From Paenibacillus xylanexedens (GTDB taxonomy: Bacteria; Bacillota; Bacilli; Paenibacillales; Paenibacillaceae), in the NCBI RefSeq assembly GCF_007680605.1, contig NZ_VEIO01000001.1, positions 3,263,254 through 3,327,253 on the forward strand: 64,000 nucleotides of DNA, read 5' to 3'. Below, in pieces: positions 55,702-64,000 of the stretch. The translations under genes were made by a program, and so were the position numbers. The notes below the pieces were generated by a model. It was given only the letters and a program-made list of their open reading frames with translations. It ran no database searches and was not told the DNA's origin. Position 1 is the first letter of the stretch. Each line of letters begins with the position of its first letter.

Positions 55702-56013
55702 TTATTCAGCCGTTTCACGACTTACAGCGCTACTAATCGCATTACGGTCAAACGTAAGCTTGGTAACGTCGTTTACACGCAGTACCACAACGTCGTCTGT
55801 AATTTCAGCAATCGTACCGTGAAGACCACCGATCGTTACAATTTTATCGCCTTTTTTCAACTGGCCCAACATCGCATTACGTGCTTTTTGCTTTTTGTTC
55901 TGTGGGCGAATCATCAGGAAGTAGAAAATCGCGACCATCAGTACCAAAGGTACGATCAACGAAAAAATTCCACCACCAGCATTAGGTGTTGTTGCAAGCA
56001 TTCCCTGAAACAT
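55702..56013 (-). CDS. yajC: Preprotein translocase subunit YajC
   Basis: A 103-residue protein with one N-terminal helix (GGIFSLIVPLVLMVAIFYFLMIRPQNKKQ) and the conserved cytoplasmic barrel GDKIVTIGGLHGTIAEITDDVVVLRV. YajC associates with SecDF at the translocon. The ATG at 56013, five bases from GGGGGAG, is preferred over the TTG just before it. It follows tgt as in most bacteria. Confidence 0.95.
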   Translation of the reverse strand: MFQGMLATTPNAGGGIFSLIVPLVLMVAIFYFLMIRPQNKKQKARNAMLGQLKKGDKIVTIGGLHGTIAEITDDVVVLRVNDVTKLTFDRNAISSAVSRETAE

Positions 56014-56081
56014 CAAAACTCCCCCTTATCGACTATACGTACAGTTACTGCTTGTTACATCGGTTCCGCAAAAAACCTCAA

Positions 56082-57221
<1,140 letters not shown>

Positions 57222-57253
57222 TTATAATCATCCTCTAAAAGTTAATCGGTTTA

Positions 57254-58282
57254 TTAATAAATCAACATCGCATCGCCAAAGCTAAAGAAACGATATTTCT
57301 CCTTGATAGCTTCCTCATAGGCATGCATGATATGCTCTCGGCCTGCAAGAGCACTAACAAGCATCACCAGTGTTGATTTGGGCAAATGAAAATTAGTCAG
57401 CATACCGTCAATCACCTTGAAGGAGTACCCGGGGTAGATGAAAATGCTAGTCCAGCCGCTGCTTTCCTGCAACACGCCATCTTCGAATTTACTTCCCACC
57501 GTCTCCAGCGTTCTGCAGCTGGTCGTGCCCACTGCAAAAACTTTATTACCACGCTCTTTCGTCTGATTAATCAGTTCAGCCGTTTCCTGTGATAAAGAAT
57601 AATATTCCTCATGCATAACATGATCCTCAACCATGTCAACAGACATCGGTCTAAACGTACCAAGCCCTACATGCAGGGTAATAAATCCAATATTCACACC
57701 TTTAGCGCGAATCTGATCCAGCAACTCATCCGTAAAGTGTAAACCTGCTGTCGGTGCAGCTGCCGAGCCCTCATGTTTGGCATATACCGTCTGGTAACGC
57801 TCTCGGTCGTCCAGCGTTTCCTTGATATAGGGTGGTAATGGCATTTCACCAAGGCGATCCAGGATCTCTTGGAAAATACCATTGTACTCAAACGTTAACG
57901 TACGTGCACCCATCTCGCCTACTTCATTAATGACGGCCTTTAATTCATCACTGAACACAATGACAGAGCCAGCCCTCAGCTTTTTACCCGGCTTGACGAG
58001 TGCCTCCCATTGATCACCTTCGACGTTTTTAAGCAAAAGCACCTCGGCTTTTGCCCCCGTGTCCGCTTTGGTACCAAACAGGCGGGCAGGCAATACCCGA
58101 GTATCATTCAGAATCAGTGTATCTCCAGGCTGCAGTACATCGATAATATGGGGAAAATGGTGATGGGCAACCTCCCCTGTCTCCTTGTTTAAAGTAAGCA
58201 AACGAGAAGCTGTACGATCCAGTAACGGCGTCTGAGCGATTAATTCCTCTGGTAACTCAAAATCATATAAGTTCACATTCAT
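57254..58282 (-). CDS. queA: S-adenosylmethionine:tRNA ribosyltransferase-isomerase
   Basis: A 342-residue Que[52 protein letters not shown] and [35 protein letters not shown] are all characteristic. It transfers and rearranges the ribosyl part of SAM onto preQ1 in tRNA to give epoxyqueuosine. It is coupled to tgt. The next step (QueG or QueH) is not in the window. Confidence 0.97.
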   Translation of the reverse strand: MNVNLYDFELPEELIAQTPLLDRTASRLLTLNKETGEVAHHHFPHIIDVLQPGDTLILNDTRVLPARLFGTKADTGAKAEVLLLKNVEGDQWEALVKPGKKLRAGSVIVFSDELKAVINEVGEMGARTLTFEYNGIFQEILDRLGEMPLPPYIKETLDDRERYQTVYAKHEGSAAAPTAGLHFTDELLDQIRAKGVNIGFITLHVGLGTFRPMSVDMVEDHVMHEEYYSLSQETAELINQTKERGNKVFAVGTTSCRTLETVGSKFEDGVLQESSGWTSIFIYPGYSFKVIDGMLTNFHLPKSTLVMLVSALAGREHIMHAYEEAIKEKYRFFSFGDAMLIY

Positions 58283-58315
58283 GCTCTATTCATTCCTTAA
58301 TGCAATAGTAGTCTT

Positions 58316-60400
58316 TTATTCCTTTACAATAACCGCGTTCTGATAATAGTGTTTCAATATCGTCTGGTAATCATACCCTTCGTCAGCCATACCCTTGGCG
58401 CCCCATTGAGATAAGCCAAGTCCATGTCCATTCCCTTGACCAATAAACATAAAGGTCTGACCTTGTGTCACGGCTCTCGCTTGACCATCTGCACTCATCA
58501 CAACAAGTACGTTGCTGGATGAGGTGCCCGTTCCTGAGGCAGACAATATTGAAGCGCCCTGTGATCCGGTTTTGCTGACTTTTTGACCGTCAGCGCCTAA
58601 TACAGTATAACTTCCGGTCCCTGCAATATCAAATAAAGTGCTTGGTAATCCGCCAAGCGCAGAGCGGTACGTATCCGCATATTTAACAGTCAACGGTTGC
58701 CCGTTAGCCGTAACTTCCAGTGCTCGTCCGGAAGGCCCTCGCTTGGTTACTTCCAACGTTGATATGGAAGCTGGAGCGGGTACCGTTGTCTTACCTTGCA
58801 ATGTCTTGACCAGTTGTGCCGAGGTAAACGGTCCTCTCACCCATGCATAATCATTGGATTGAGCCACTTTTGCCAATACAACAACTTCCGTTCCAGGATT
58901 GATTTTGGCAACTGGCTCAACATTGGATTGAATGAGCGGGATCGGTCTAATATTTGTATTTTGAGACGTGACGGTTGCTTTGGAGAGTCCAGCATCCGTC
59001 TTCGTTGTCAATTCTTTTACATTGTCCTCACGAATATATCCGCTCACACCTGAACTCATCAGCACATGATACCATGTATGCAGTCCAGCCTGCGCAGACA
59101 GATCGCCACGACTGTCCACATTTGTAAATACACCTGCCCCACCGTTCCACACTTCAGAAGGATGAGCAGTTTGCCCTCCAGCATTAGATGAAAATACTGC
59201 TTCTACAATTTTGCCTTCGCTTTTGAGCACTTCTCCAGCCGTTGCATCCACCGCACTTGTTACTTTGTCATTCTCAGAGTTCATTCCGTTATACGCCTGG
59301 CTCAGTGTGGTGTCCACAACATTGGCAATTTTAAAACGCTCACCCTGTTGGAGTGCATAGGAGCGGGCAGCCACCGCCTGTACTTTAAGTGCTTCTGCTG
59401 GCCAAGAAGAATACACTTCTGCTCCAACAACCGAGTACAAGTATTGTTCCAATGGCACAACGTTAACTAAAGCCAGATCTCCATTAACGATGCTGATCTC
59501 CATATCTCCGCGATATGTACGCTGGGAGCGCTCTACAACTTTTATGCCGTTGCCGCTTCCTTGTACCATTACTTTGGAATCCTGGCCTGCAATCGTGTAA
59601 TGTGGAGCCGTTTTTAGAGCATCCGTACTCAATCCTGCATCCTGACGGATAATCAAACCTGGACTGTTACCTACAGGAGAGAGGCTAATACCAGATACAC
59701 TGGATTCCACACGTTGCTTCAACGTAGATAACTCCGCCGCAGATGTCGCTTCACCCACCCATACGGTATAGCTTTGATCGCTTCCATCTAGTTGCAATAC
59801 AGGATAAGCTGTAAATCCCGCTGCAAGCAAACTTGACTGTGCTGCTTCTGCTTCCTGAAGAGAAGTGTAACTCCCTGTAGACAGACGTTCGCTTCCGGCT
59901 ACAACCGGTTTCTGTCCCGCTAATTGAGCCGCAGCTGTCTTTTGAACCCGAGCAACGGCTTGTCCTGCAAGTGCTGCTGTACCGTAATTTCCGGTGTATA
60001 GCTGATACAGTGTTTTTCCATTATACGTCACCGTATACAGCAAAGGTTTATCAGCCGTAACCTGAAGCAATTTAGCTGTCGTTGCGGCTGTTTTGAAATC
60101 AGCAGTCTCTAATACTTTTACGCGGAATCCATCTGCACTAAAACGTGTTTGCCCCGATGGAAGAGTCACATTGGTACCACCACCAGACTGTATACTCCAT
60201 GAGCCTGCTGATTCAAGTGTAATTAGAGGTGTTGTTGATTTATATGTGCTCCCTAAATTCGCAAACATAGCTACTCGAATCAATTGCCCATTATCACCAG
60301 CCGCATAAGCTGGAACATGCAAGCACCCTACTGTCAACAGAGTAGCCGCCAGTACCTTCAATCGACGACTCCACTTGTTCGTGCGTATTGCTTTTCCCAC
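58316..60400 (-). CDS. Secreted SpoIID/LytB domain protein with SPOR-like repeats
   Basis: About 694 residues. A signal peptide (VLAATLLTVGCLHVPAYA) leads into a ~250-residue region with a SPOR-like segment (SYTSLQEAEAAQSSLLAAGF). A SpoIID/LytB domain follows with PLEQYLYSVVGAEVYSSWPAEALKVQAVAARSYAL, and it ends in GHGLGLSQWGAKGMADEGYDYQTILKHYY. SpoIID cleaves denuded glycan strands during engulfment; LytB homologues modify amidase activity. The GTG at 60400 sits seven bases from AGAGGAG, whereas the ATG six codons earlier overlaps that site. It lies between ruvB and queA, where B. subtilis has no such gene. Confidence 0.88.
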   Translation of the reverse strand: MGKAIRTNKWSRRLKVLAATLLTVGCLHVPAYAAGDNGQLIRVAMFANLGSTYKSTTPLITLESAGSWSIQSGGGTNVTLPSGQTRFSADGFRVKVLETADFKTAATTAKLLQVTADKPLLYTVTYNGKTLYQLYTGNYGTAALAGQAVARVQKTAAAQLAGQKPVVAGSERLSTGSYTSLQEAEAAQSSLLAAGFTAYPVLQLDGSDQSYTVWVGEATSAAELSTLKQRVESSVSGISLSPVGNSPGLIIRQDAGLSTDALKTAPHYTIAGQDSKVMVQGSGNGIKVVERSQRTYRGDMEISIVNGDLALVNVVPLEQYLYSVVGAEVYSSWPAEALKVQAVAARSYALQQGERFKIANVVDTTLSQAYNGMNSENDKVTSAVDATAGEVLKSEGKIVEAVFSSNAGGQTAHPSEVWNGGAGVFTNVDSRGDLSAQAGLHTWYHVLMSSGVSGYIREDNVKELTTKTDAGLSKATVTSQNTNIRPIPLIQSNVEPVAKINPGTEVVVLAKVAQSNDYAWVRGPFTSAQLVKTLQGKTTVPAPASISTLEVTKRGPSGRALEVTANGQPLTVKYADTYRSALGGLPSTLFDIAGTGSYTVLGADGQKVSKTGSQGASILSASGTGTSSSNVLVVMSADGQARAVTQGQTFMFIGQGNGHGLGLSQWGAKGMADEGYDYQTILKHYYQNAVIVKE

Positions 60401-60571
60401 AATCAGGCTCCTCTCCATACAAGTTCTTCACTTTATATCGGTAGTTTTCACAGGGATTTCAACTTCCTGTTCAATTTCCAGGAATTCCGTTCGCTGTTTA
60501 CATCCTATAATGTATTTTTATACAAATATTTTATCAACATTTCAACGTAGGCGATGTGTAAGAGCTAACTC

Positions 60572-61582
60572 TTACTTGCTGTCTCTTGGGGGAACAGGCA
60601 AACCAAGATGATGATAGGCTAGATCAGTAACTACACGTCCTCTTGGCGTACGCTGAATCATACCGATCTGTAGCAGATAAGGTTCATACACATCCTCAAT
60701 CGTCTGAGATTCTTCCCCAATTGTAGCGGCTATCGTATCCAGTCCGACAGGACCTCCCCGGAAACTGTTAATCATAGACTTGAGCATCTTGTGATCAATA
60801 TCGTCTAACCCACGCGGATCAATCTGCAGGCGTTGCAACGCCTCTTCTGCCAGTGCTTGTGTAATGATGCCATCACCGCGTACTTGTGCAAAATCACGTA
60901 CTCTTTTCAACAAACGGTTTGCAATTCGCGGTGTCCCTCGTGAACGCAAAGCAATCTCTTCCGCAGCATCCCCAACAATCTCTACACCCAGAATATCAGT
61001 GGATCGTGAAACGATGTAGGCAAGTTCATCAACCGTATAGAACTCCAGACGACTAATCACACCAAAACGGTCCCGAAGCGGAGCTGACAAAAGTCCTGCG
61101 CGTGTCGTAGCACCTATTAACGTAAATGGAGGCAAGTCCAAACGAACGGAACGCGCGCTTGGCCCTTTACCGATCATGATATCCAGAGCAGAATCCTCCA
61201 TTGCCGGATACATCACCTCTTCAACGGTACGATGAAGTCGATGGATCTCGTCAATGAATAACACGTCCCCCTCTTGCAAATTCGTCAGTAGCGCTGCCAG
61301 ATCACCTGGACGTTCAATGGCAGGTCCTGAAGTGGTCCTTAGGTTTACACCAAGTTCATTTGCAATAATATTCGCGAGTGTTGTTTTACCTAGGCCCGGA
61401 GGTCCATATAACAGCACATGATCCAATGCTTCATTCCGCAATTTAGCGGCTTCAATATATATTTTAAGATTTTCCTTCACCTGATTCTGCCCGATGTATT
61501 CGTTTAGATATCGGGGACGAAGGCTTAATTCAACGTTCTGATCTTCCATCATCAGGTTAGCGGATATAATCCGTTCATCCAT
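60572..61582 (-). CDS. ruvB: Holliday junction branch migration helicase RuvB
   Basis: A 336-residue AAA+ motor: [19 protein letters not shown], Walker [16 protein letters not shown], Walker [17 protein letters not shown], sensor [21 protein letters not shown], and the C-terminal winged helix ending in [17 protein letters not shown]. With RuvA it drives branch migration. It lies 61 bases after ruvA; the 170-base gap to the SpoIID-like gene holds no recognised site. Confidence 0.97.
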   Translation of the reverse strand: MDERIISANLMMEDQNVELSLRPRYLNEYIGQNQVKENLKIYIEAAKLRNEALDHVLLYGPPGLGKTTLANIIANELGVNLRTTSGPAIERPGDLAALLTNLQEGDVLFIDEIHRLHRTVEEVMYPAMEDSALDIMIGKGPSARSVRLDLPPFTLIGATTRAGLLSAPLRDRFGVISRLEFYTVDELAYIVSRSTDILGVEIVGDAAEEIALRSRGTPRIANRLLKRVRDFAQVRGDGIITQALAEEALQRLQIDPRGLDDIDHKMLKSMINSFRGGPVGLDTIAATIGEESQTIEDVYEPYLLQIGMIQRTPRGRVVTDLAYHHLGLPVPPRDSK

Positions 61583-61643
61583 GTTCTTCCCACCCTTTTC
61601 TTGCAGGTTACAACTCTAGTACGACTATAAAAATAAATATAAA

Positions 61644-62258
61644 TTAACCCGTAAATAACATTTGCAGTGCCCGCTTCATCAACACATCCACAGAATCGGC
61701 GGTCGTCACATCTTTTTTCAGCTTGAGCCATACTTTGTCCAGTTCACTATCCGTATATCCAAGCGCCTTCAGACCATCACGCGCCTCATCCCATGAGGAC
61801 CCGCTCCCAACCTCTTCGGATGGTGGTGCAAAGAGACCCGTTTCATAGGCTGCTGTACCGAAACCGTCCAATTTGTCCTTCAGGTCCAGAATCATACGTT
61901 GCGCTGTTTTTTTACCGATACCTGGCAGTTTCGTCAAAAATGTCAGATTCTCCTGATAAATGGCTGTGACCACATGATCAGGCGTGCCACCGGCAAGAAT
62001 ACCTAGCGCCACTTTTGGGCCAATTCCAGATACTTCAATCAATTTGCGGAACAAACGCTGTTCCTCTCTCGTCACAAATCCAAACAACAGCATCGCATCT
62101 TCACGCACATGATGGTGGGTGTACACGATTATCTCGCCTTCCTGCTTGGCAAACGCGTAGGGGTTCGGACAGAACACACGGTAACCCACCCCATGAACAT
62201 CTAAAACAATATAATCACTCTCGACATGTATGAACTGTCCTCTTAGAAAATCAATCAT
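61644..62258 (-). CDS. ruvA: Holliday junction DNA-binding protein RuvA
   Basis: A 204-residue RuvA. The N-terminal OB fold (MIDFLRGQFIHVESDYIVLDVHGVGYRV), helix-hairpin-helix pair (ISGIGPKVALGIL and LPGIGKKTAQRMILDLKDKL), a flexible linker (~140-155) and the C-terminal RuvB-binding domain (GLKALGYTDSELDKVWLKL) are in order. Its ATG overlaps the ruvC stop by four bases. Confidence 0.97.
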   Translation of the reverse strand: MIDFLRGQFIHVESDYIVLDVHGVGYRVFCPNPYAFAKQEGEIIVYTHHHVREDAMLLFGFVTREEQRLFRKLIEVSGIGPKVALGILAGGTPDHVVTAIYQENLTFLTKLPGIGKKTAQRMILDLKDKLDGFGTAAYETGLFAPPSEEVGSGSSWDEARDGLKALGYTDSELDKVWLKLKKDVTTADSVDVLMKRALQMLFTG

Positions 62259-62758
62259 TTTCGCAATACCTCATTCAACTTGGAATTTAATGTATAAGAA
62301 TGTGCATGACAAACAGCAACAGCCAGCGCATCTGCAACGTCATCGGGTTTAGGCACAGCCTGCAGACGAAGGAACATTTTGACCATCTCCTGCACTTGTT
62401 TCTTCTCCGCCTTGCCATAGCCCACAATCGCCTGTTTAATCTGCATCGGGGTATATTCCGCAATAGGCAGACCTTTCTGAGCAGCCGCAAGGATCATGAC
62501 CCCTCGAGCCTGGCTGACAGACATCGCTGTTGTTACGTTACGGTTAAAAAAGAGTTTCTCCAGTGCGACTGCATCTGGTTTATACTTATCAATCAGTTGC
62601 ACCATGCCCTCATATACGTGAAGAAGCCGATCCTCATCTGGTGTATGTGCTTCCGTCTGAATGCAACCATATTGTACGGGCACAACCTTGTTCCCGATTT
62701 TATCTACAAAGCCAAACCCCACAATCGCAATACCCGGGTCAATTCCCAAAAAACGCAA
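62255..62758 (-). CDS. ruvC: Crossover junction endodeoxyribonuclease RuvC
   Basis: A 167-residue RuvC. The catalytic carboxylates lie in LRFLGIDPGIAIVGFG (first Asp), VALEKLFFNRN (Glu) and KPDDVADALAVAVCHAH (final Asp pair). It resolves Holliday junctions as a dimer. The TTG at 62758 gives the standard MRFLGIDPG start and is eight bases from GGGAG, while the ATG two codons before is too close. It is first gene of ruvCAB, behind a promoter with a near-consensus LexA box. B. subtilis itself lacks RuvC and uses RecU. Confidence 0.95.
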   Translation of the reverse strand: MRFLGIDPGIAIVGFGFVDKIGNKVVPVQYGCIQTEAHTPDEDRLLHVYEGMVQLIDKYKPDAVALEKLFFNRNVTTAMSVSQARGVMILAAAQKGLPIAEYTPMQIKQAIVGYGKAEKKQVQEMVKMFLRLQAVPKPDDVADALAVAVCHAHSYTLNSKLNEVLRK

Positions 62759-62780
62759 AACCATCTCTCCCTTACAAAAG

Positions 62781-62809
62781 CGAACATATGTATCGTTCAT
62801 TTCATTATA
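62781..62809 (-). promoter_or_regulatory. Promoter of ruvCAB with LexA box
   Basis: On the minus strand an extended -10 TGTTATAAT (TATAAT at 62809-62804) precedes CGAACATATGTATC (read on the plus strand at 62781-62794). This matches the Bacillus LexA consensus CGAACRNRYGTTYC at 13 of 14 positions. The box covers the expected start of transcription, a good place for repression. Confidence 0.72.
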
Positions 62810-62920
62810 ACAAAAGATAGGCCTTGCGGCAGGAAAAACTTTGTCTATGCCAAAGCTTATGCTATTTCGTGATCATTCTTCAAAGATCTCATTTTATAGA
62901 AGGGTTGACTTAAAAAACGA

Positions 62921-62947
62921 CAAAAAGGACATCCTCACGATGTCCTT
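62921..62947 (-). terminator. Intrinsic terminator of bofC
   Basis: AAGGACATC and GATGTCCTT form a nine-base-pair stem with a five-base loop. On the minus strand TTTTTG follows. It lies ~95 bases after the bofC stop. Confidence 0.88.
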
Positions 62948-63041
62948 CCCTAGCCATCTCTTCACTTATCTTTATTATACGTTTCCCTTAGGTAACTCTA
63001 CACCTTTGACTTAAAGGTTGTATTCCTTTATGCCAGTCGGG

Positions 63042-63734
63042 TTATCCGCCATTTCGAAGCAAATGATGCGTTTCATCCACAGCAAAGTCACTAAACGTTG
63101 AAATTACACTGTCATATTCATCTTTATCCTGTATTCGGATGCCTTCTTGCAATTGCTCCAGCACCCCTTCAGGCAATGAACTTTCCAATGTACCTACATC
63201 GAGTTGAAAAAACGTGCGAATAACGTTCTCTTCAGCGGGCTTGCCCTCATAAAGATTGAGATGACCTGTAGCATCGATACTGATGTAGGCTTCTTGTTTA
63301 CAAACGGGTGAAAGATCATCCACGCTTTGATTCAGGTGTAACGTATCCGAGGAAGTAACCTTTGCTTCCCACTCCGGATGTTGAGCAAGCAGCATTTTTA
63401 ATTGAGGGATATCCATTCTTCCCAGTTGTTCAGTTTCAACACCGCAAATATATTTGGTTTGTAAAACAACACGTATTAATTGGTCTGCACCCGTTTCAAG
63501 TTGCTCTACAATCACCTGAATTTCCTGTGCCGATCGTTGATCATGTTTAACTGGGCCCATAACATTTACGGCTTCGCCAAAATCGGTTGTTAGTAAACGC
63601 TCAACTGCTGCTGATATAGATAAACCACGGTATGCTAATATCGTAACCGCACATATAGCGGCAACCATCCACAATGTTCGTTTCCATCGCCGCCAGCGTC
63701 TCTTTAATTGTTTTCGTAAGGTGAACCTGTTCAC
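63042..63734 (-). CDS. bofC: BofC-like sporulation checkpoint protein
   Basis: A 230-residue protein with one N-terminal helix (TLWMVAAICAVTILAYRGL) after a very basic start, then an extracytoplasmic domain. LIRVVLQTKYICGVETEQLGRM resembles the BofC forespore-secreted inhibitor motif (usually HVxLERxYVCGEExExxG), and the C-terminal half matches the BofC C domain. In B. subtilis BofC, via SpoIVB, controls pro-sigma-K processing. Position after ruvC/A/B agrees with B. subtilis. The GTG at 63734 follows AAGGGG by six bases. The protein is somewhat longer than B. subtilis BofC (about 170 residues). Confidence 0.85.
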   Translation of the reverse strand: MNRFTLRKQLKRRWRRWKRTLWMVAAICAVTILAYRGLSISAAVERLLTTDFGEAVNVMGPVKHDQRSAQEIQVIVEQLETGADQLIRVVLQTKYICGVETEQLGRMDIPQLKMLLAQHPEWEAKVTSSDTLHLNQSVDDLSPVCKQEAYISIDATGHLNLYEGKPAEENVIRTFFQLDVGTLESSLPEGVLEQLQEGIRIQDKDEYDSVISTFSDFAVDETHHLLRNGG

Positions 63735-63886
63735 ATAAACCCCTTCAATCACTTTTTTTAAACCTATTGTGACCTAATGGAGAAACCTTTATGCAAACCC
63801 ATCTCATTAAACTCTTGAAAGCCTTGACCCTGAAAAGTTTCGGTAATCAAGAGATCCACATTTATGAAGTGGATGTCTATTAAAAA

Positions 63887-63922
63887 TAAAAAATCACCAT
63901 CTGATTTAGATAGTGATTTTTA
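63887..63922 (-). terminator. Intrinsic terminator of tRNA-Pro
   Basis: On the minus strand AAAAATCACTATCT pairs with AGATGGTGATTTTT, followed by a T-rich run. It begins five bases after the tRNA 3' end. The 63735-63886 stretch holds only the bofC upstream region. Confidence 0.88.
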
Positions 63923-63926
63923 GAAA

Positions 63927-64000
63927 TCGGGATGACACGATTTGAACATGCGACCCCCTGGTCCCAAACCAGGTGCTCTACCAAGCTGAGCTACATCCCG
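63927..64000 (-). tRNA. tRNA-Pro (UGG)
   Basis: A complete 74-base cloverleaf on the minus strand up to the window edge. Acceptor stem CGGGATG with CATCCCG, D arm GCTC...GAGC, anticodon stem CCTGG with CCAGG and loop TTTGGGA giving anticodon UGG (63966-63964). The T arm GCATG-TTCAAAT-CGTGT has two wobble pairs. CCA is not encoded. Confidence 0.95.

Overview
The window looks like a chromosomal segment of an endospore-forming, low-to-mid GC Firmicute, most probably Paenibacillus or a close relative. Sporulation genes (spoVB, bofC, a SpoIID/LytB protein), T-box leaders, AGGAGG-type ribosome binding sites with frequent TTG/GTG starts, and gene order all point there. From about 5.8 kb to 63.7 kb it follows, on the minus strand, the Bacillus subtilis yrr/yrv/yrb block: pbpI, yrrO, yrrN, mltG, yrzB, ruvX, yrzL, alaS, yrrI, yrrD, iscS, cymR, mnmA, rarA, tcdA, aspS, hisS, dtd, relA, apt, recJ, secD/F, comN, spoVB, yrbG, yrzE, yajC, tgt, queA, ruvB, ruvA, bofC. 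The genus call is inference; the order is recalled from B. subtilis, not searched.

Layout. 1-4.6 kb: tail of an acyltransferase, a KGG-repeat stress protein, ilvD, a polysaccharide deacetylase. 4.6-10 kb: an AI-2E family permease, PbpI and a chemoreceptor. 10.2-18.3 kb: one long minus-strand unit driven by an alanine T-box (alaS, yrzL, ruvX, two DUF1292 proteins, mltG, trhP1, trhP2), with an internal terminator ahead of mltG. 18.3-26.8 kb: yrrI, yrrD, iscS, a heptad-repeat protein, cymR, mnmA, a crcB pair and rarA. 26.8-34.5 kb is accessory: a LysR regulator with a divergent frameshifted EamA transporter, HelD, an ABC exporter and a purine-type NCS2 permease. 34.8-39.5 kb: tcdA, aspS and hisS, the last two behind a second T-box. 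39.8-49.8 kb: a DJ-1/PfpI protein, dtd, relA, uraA, apt, recJ and a CDF-like protein. 49.9-64 kb: secF, secD, comN, spoVB, yrbG and yrzE homologues, yajC, tgt, queA, a SpoIID/LytB protein, ruvB, ruvA, ruvC, bofC and tRNA-Pro(UGG).

Themes: translation and tRNA quality (alaS, hisS, aspS, dtd, tcdA, mnmA, trhP1/2, tgt, queA), replication-fork and recombination repair (rarA, recJ, ruvABC, ruvX), stringent response and purine salvage (relA, apt, NCS2 permease), protein export (secD, secF, yajC) and envelope or spore assembly (pbpI, mltG, spoVB, bofC, SpoIID-like).

The most notable unexplained signal is a structured intergenic element present twice, at 34488-34632 and 38891-39063. Each copy ends 30-36 nt upstream of the start codon of a minus-strand gene (the NCS2 permease and hisS). 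Four sequence blocks are conserved, but the arms between them differ in sequence while staying complementary within each copy. That is the pattern expected of a conserved RNA (or DNA hairpin) structure. I do not recognise it as a known riboswitch.
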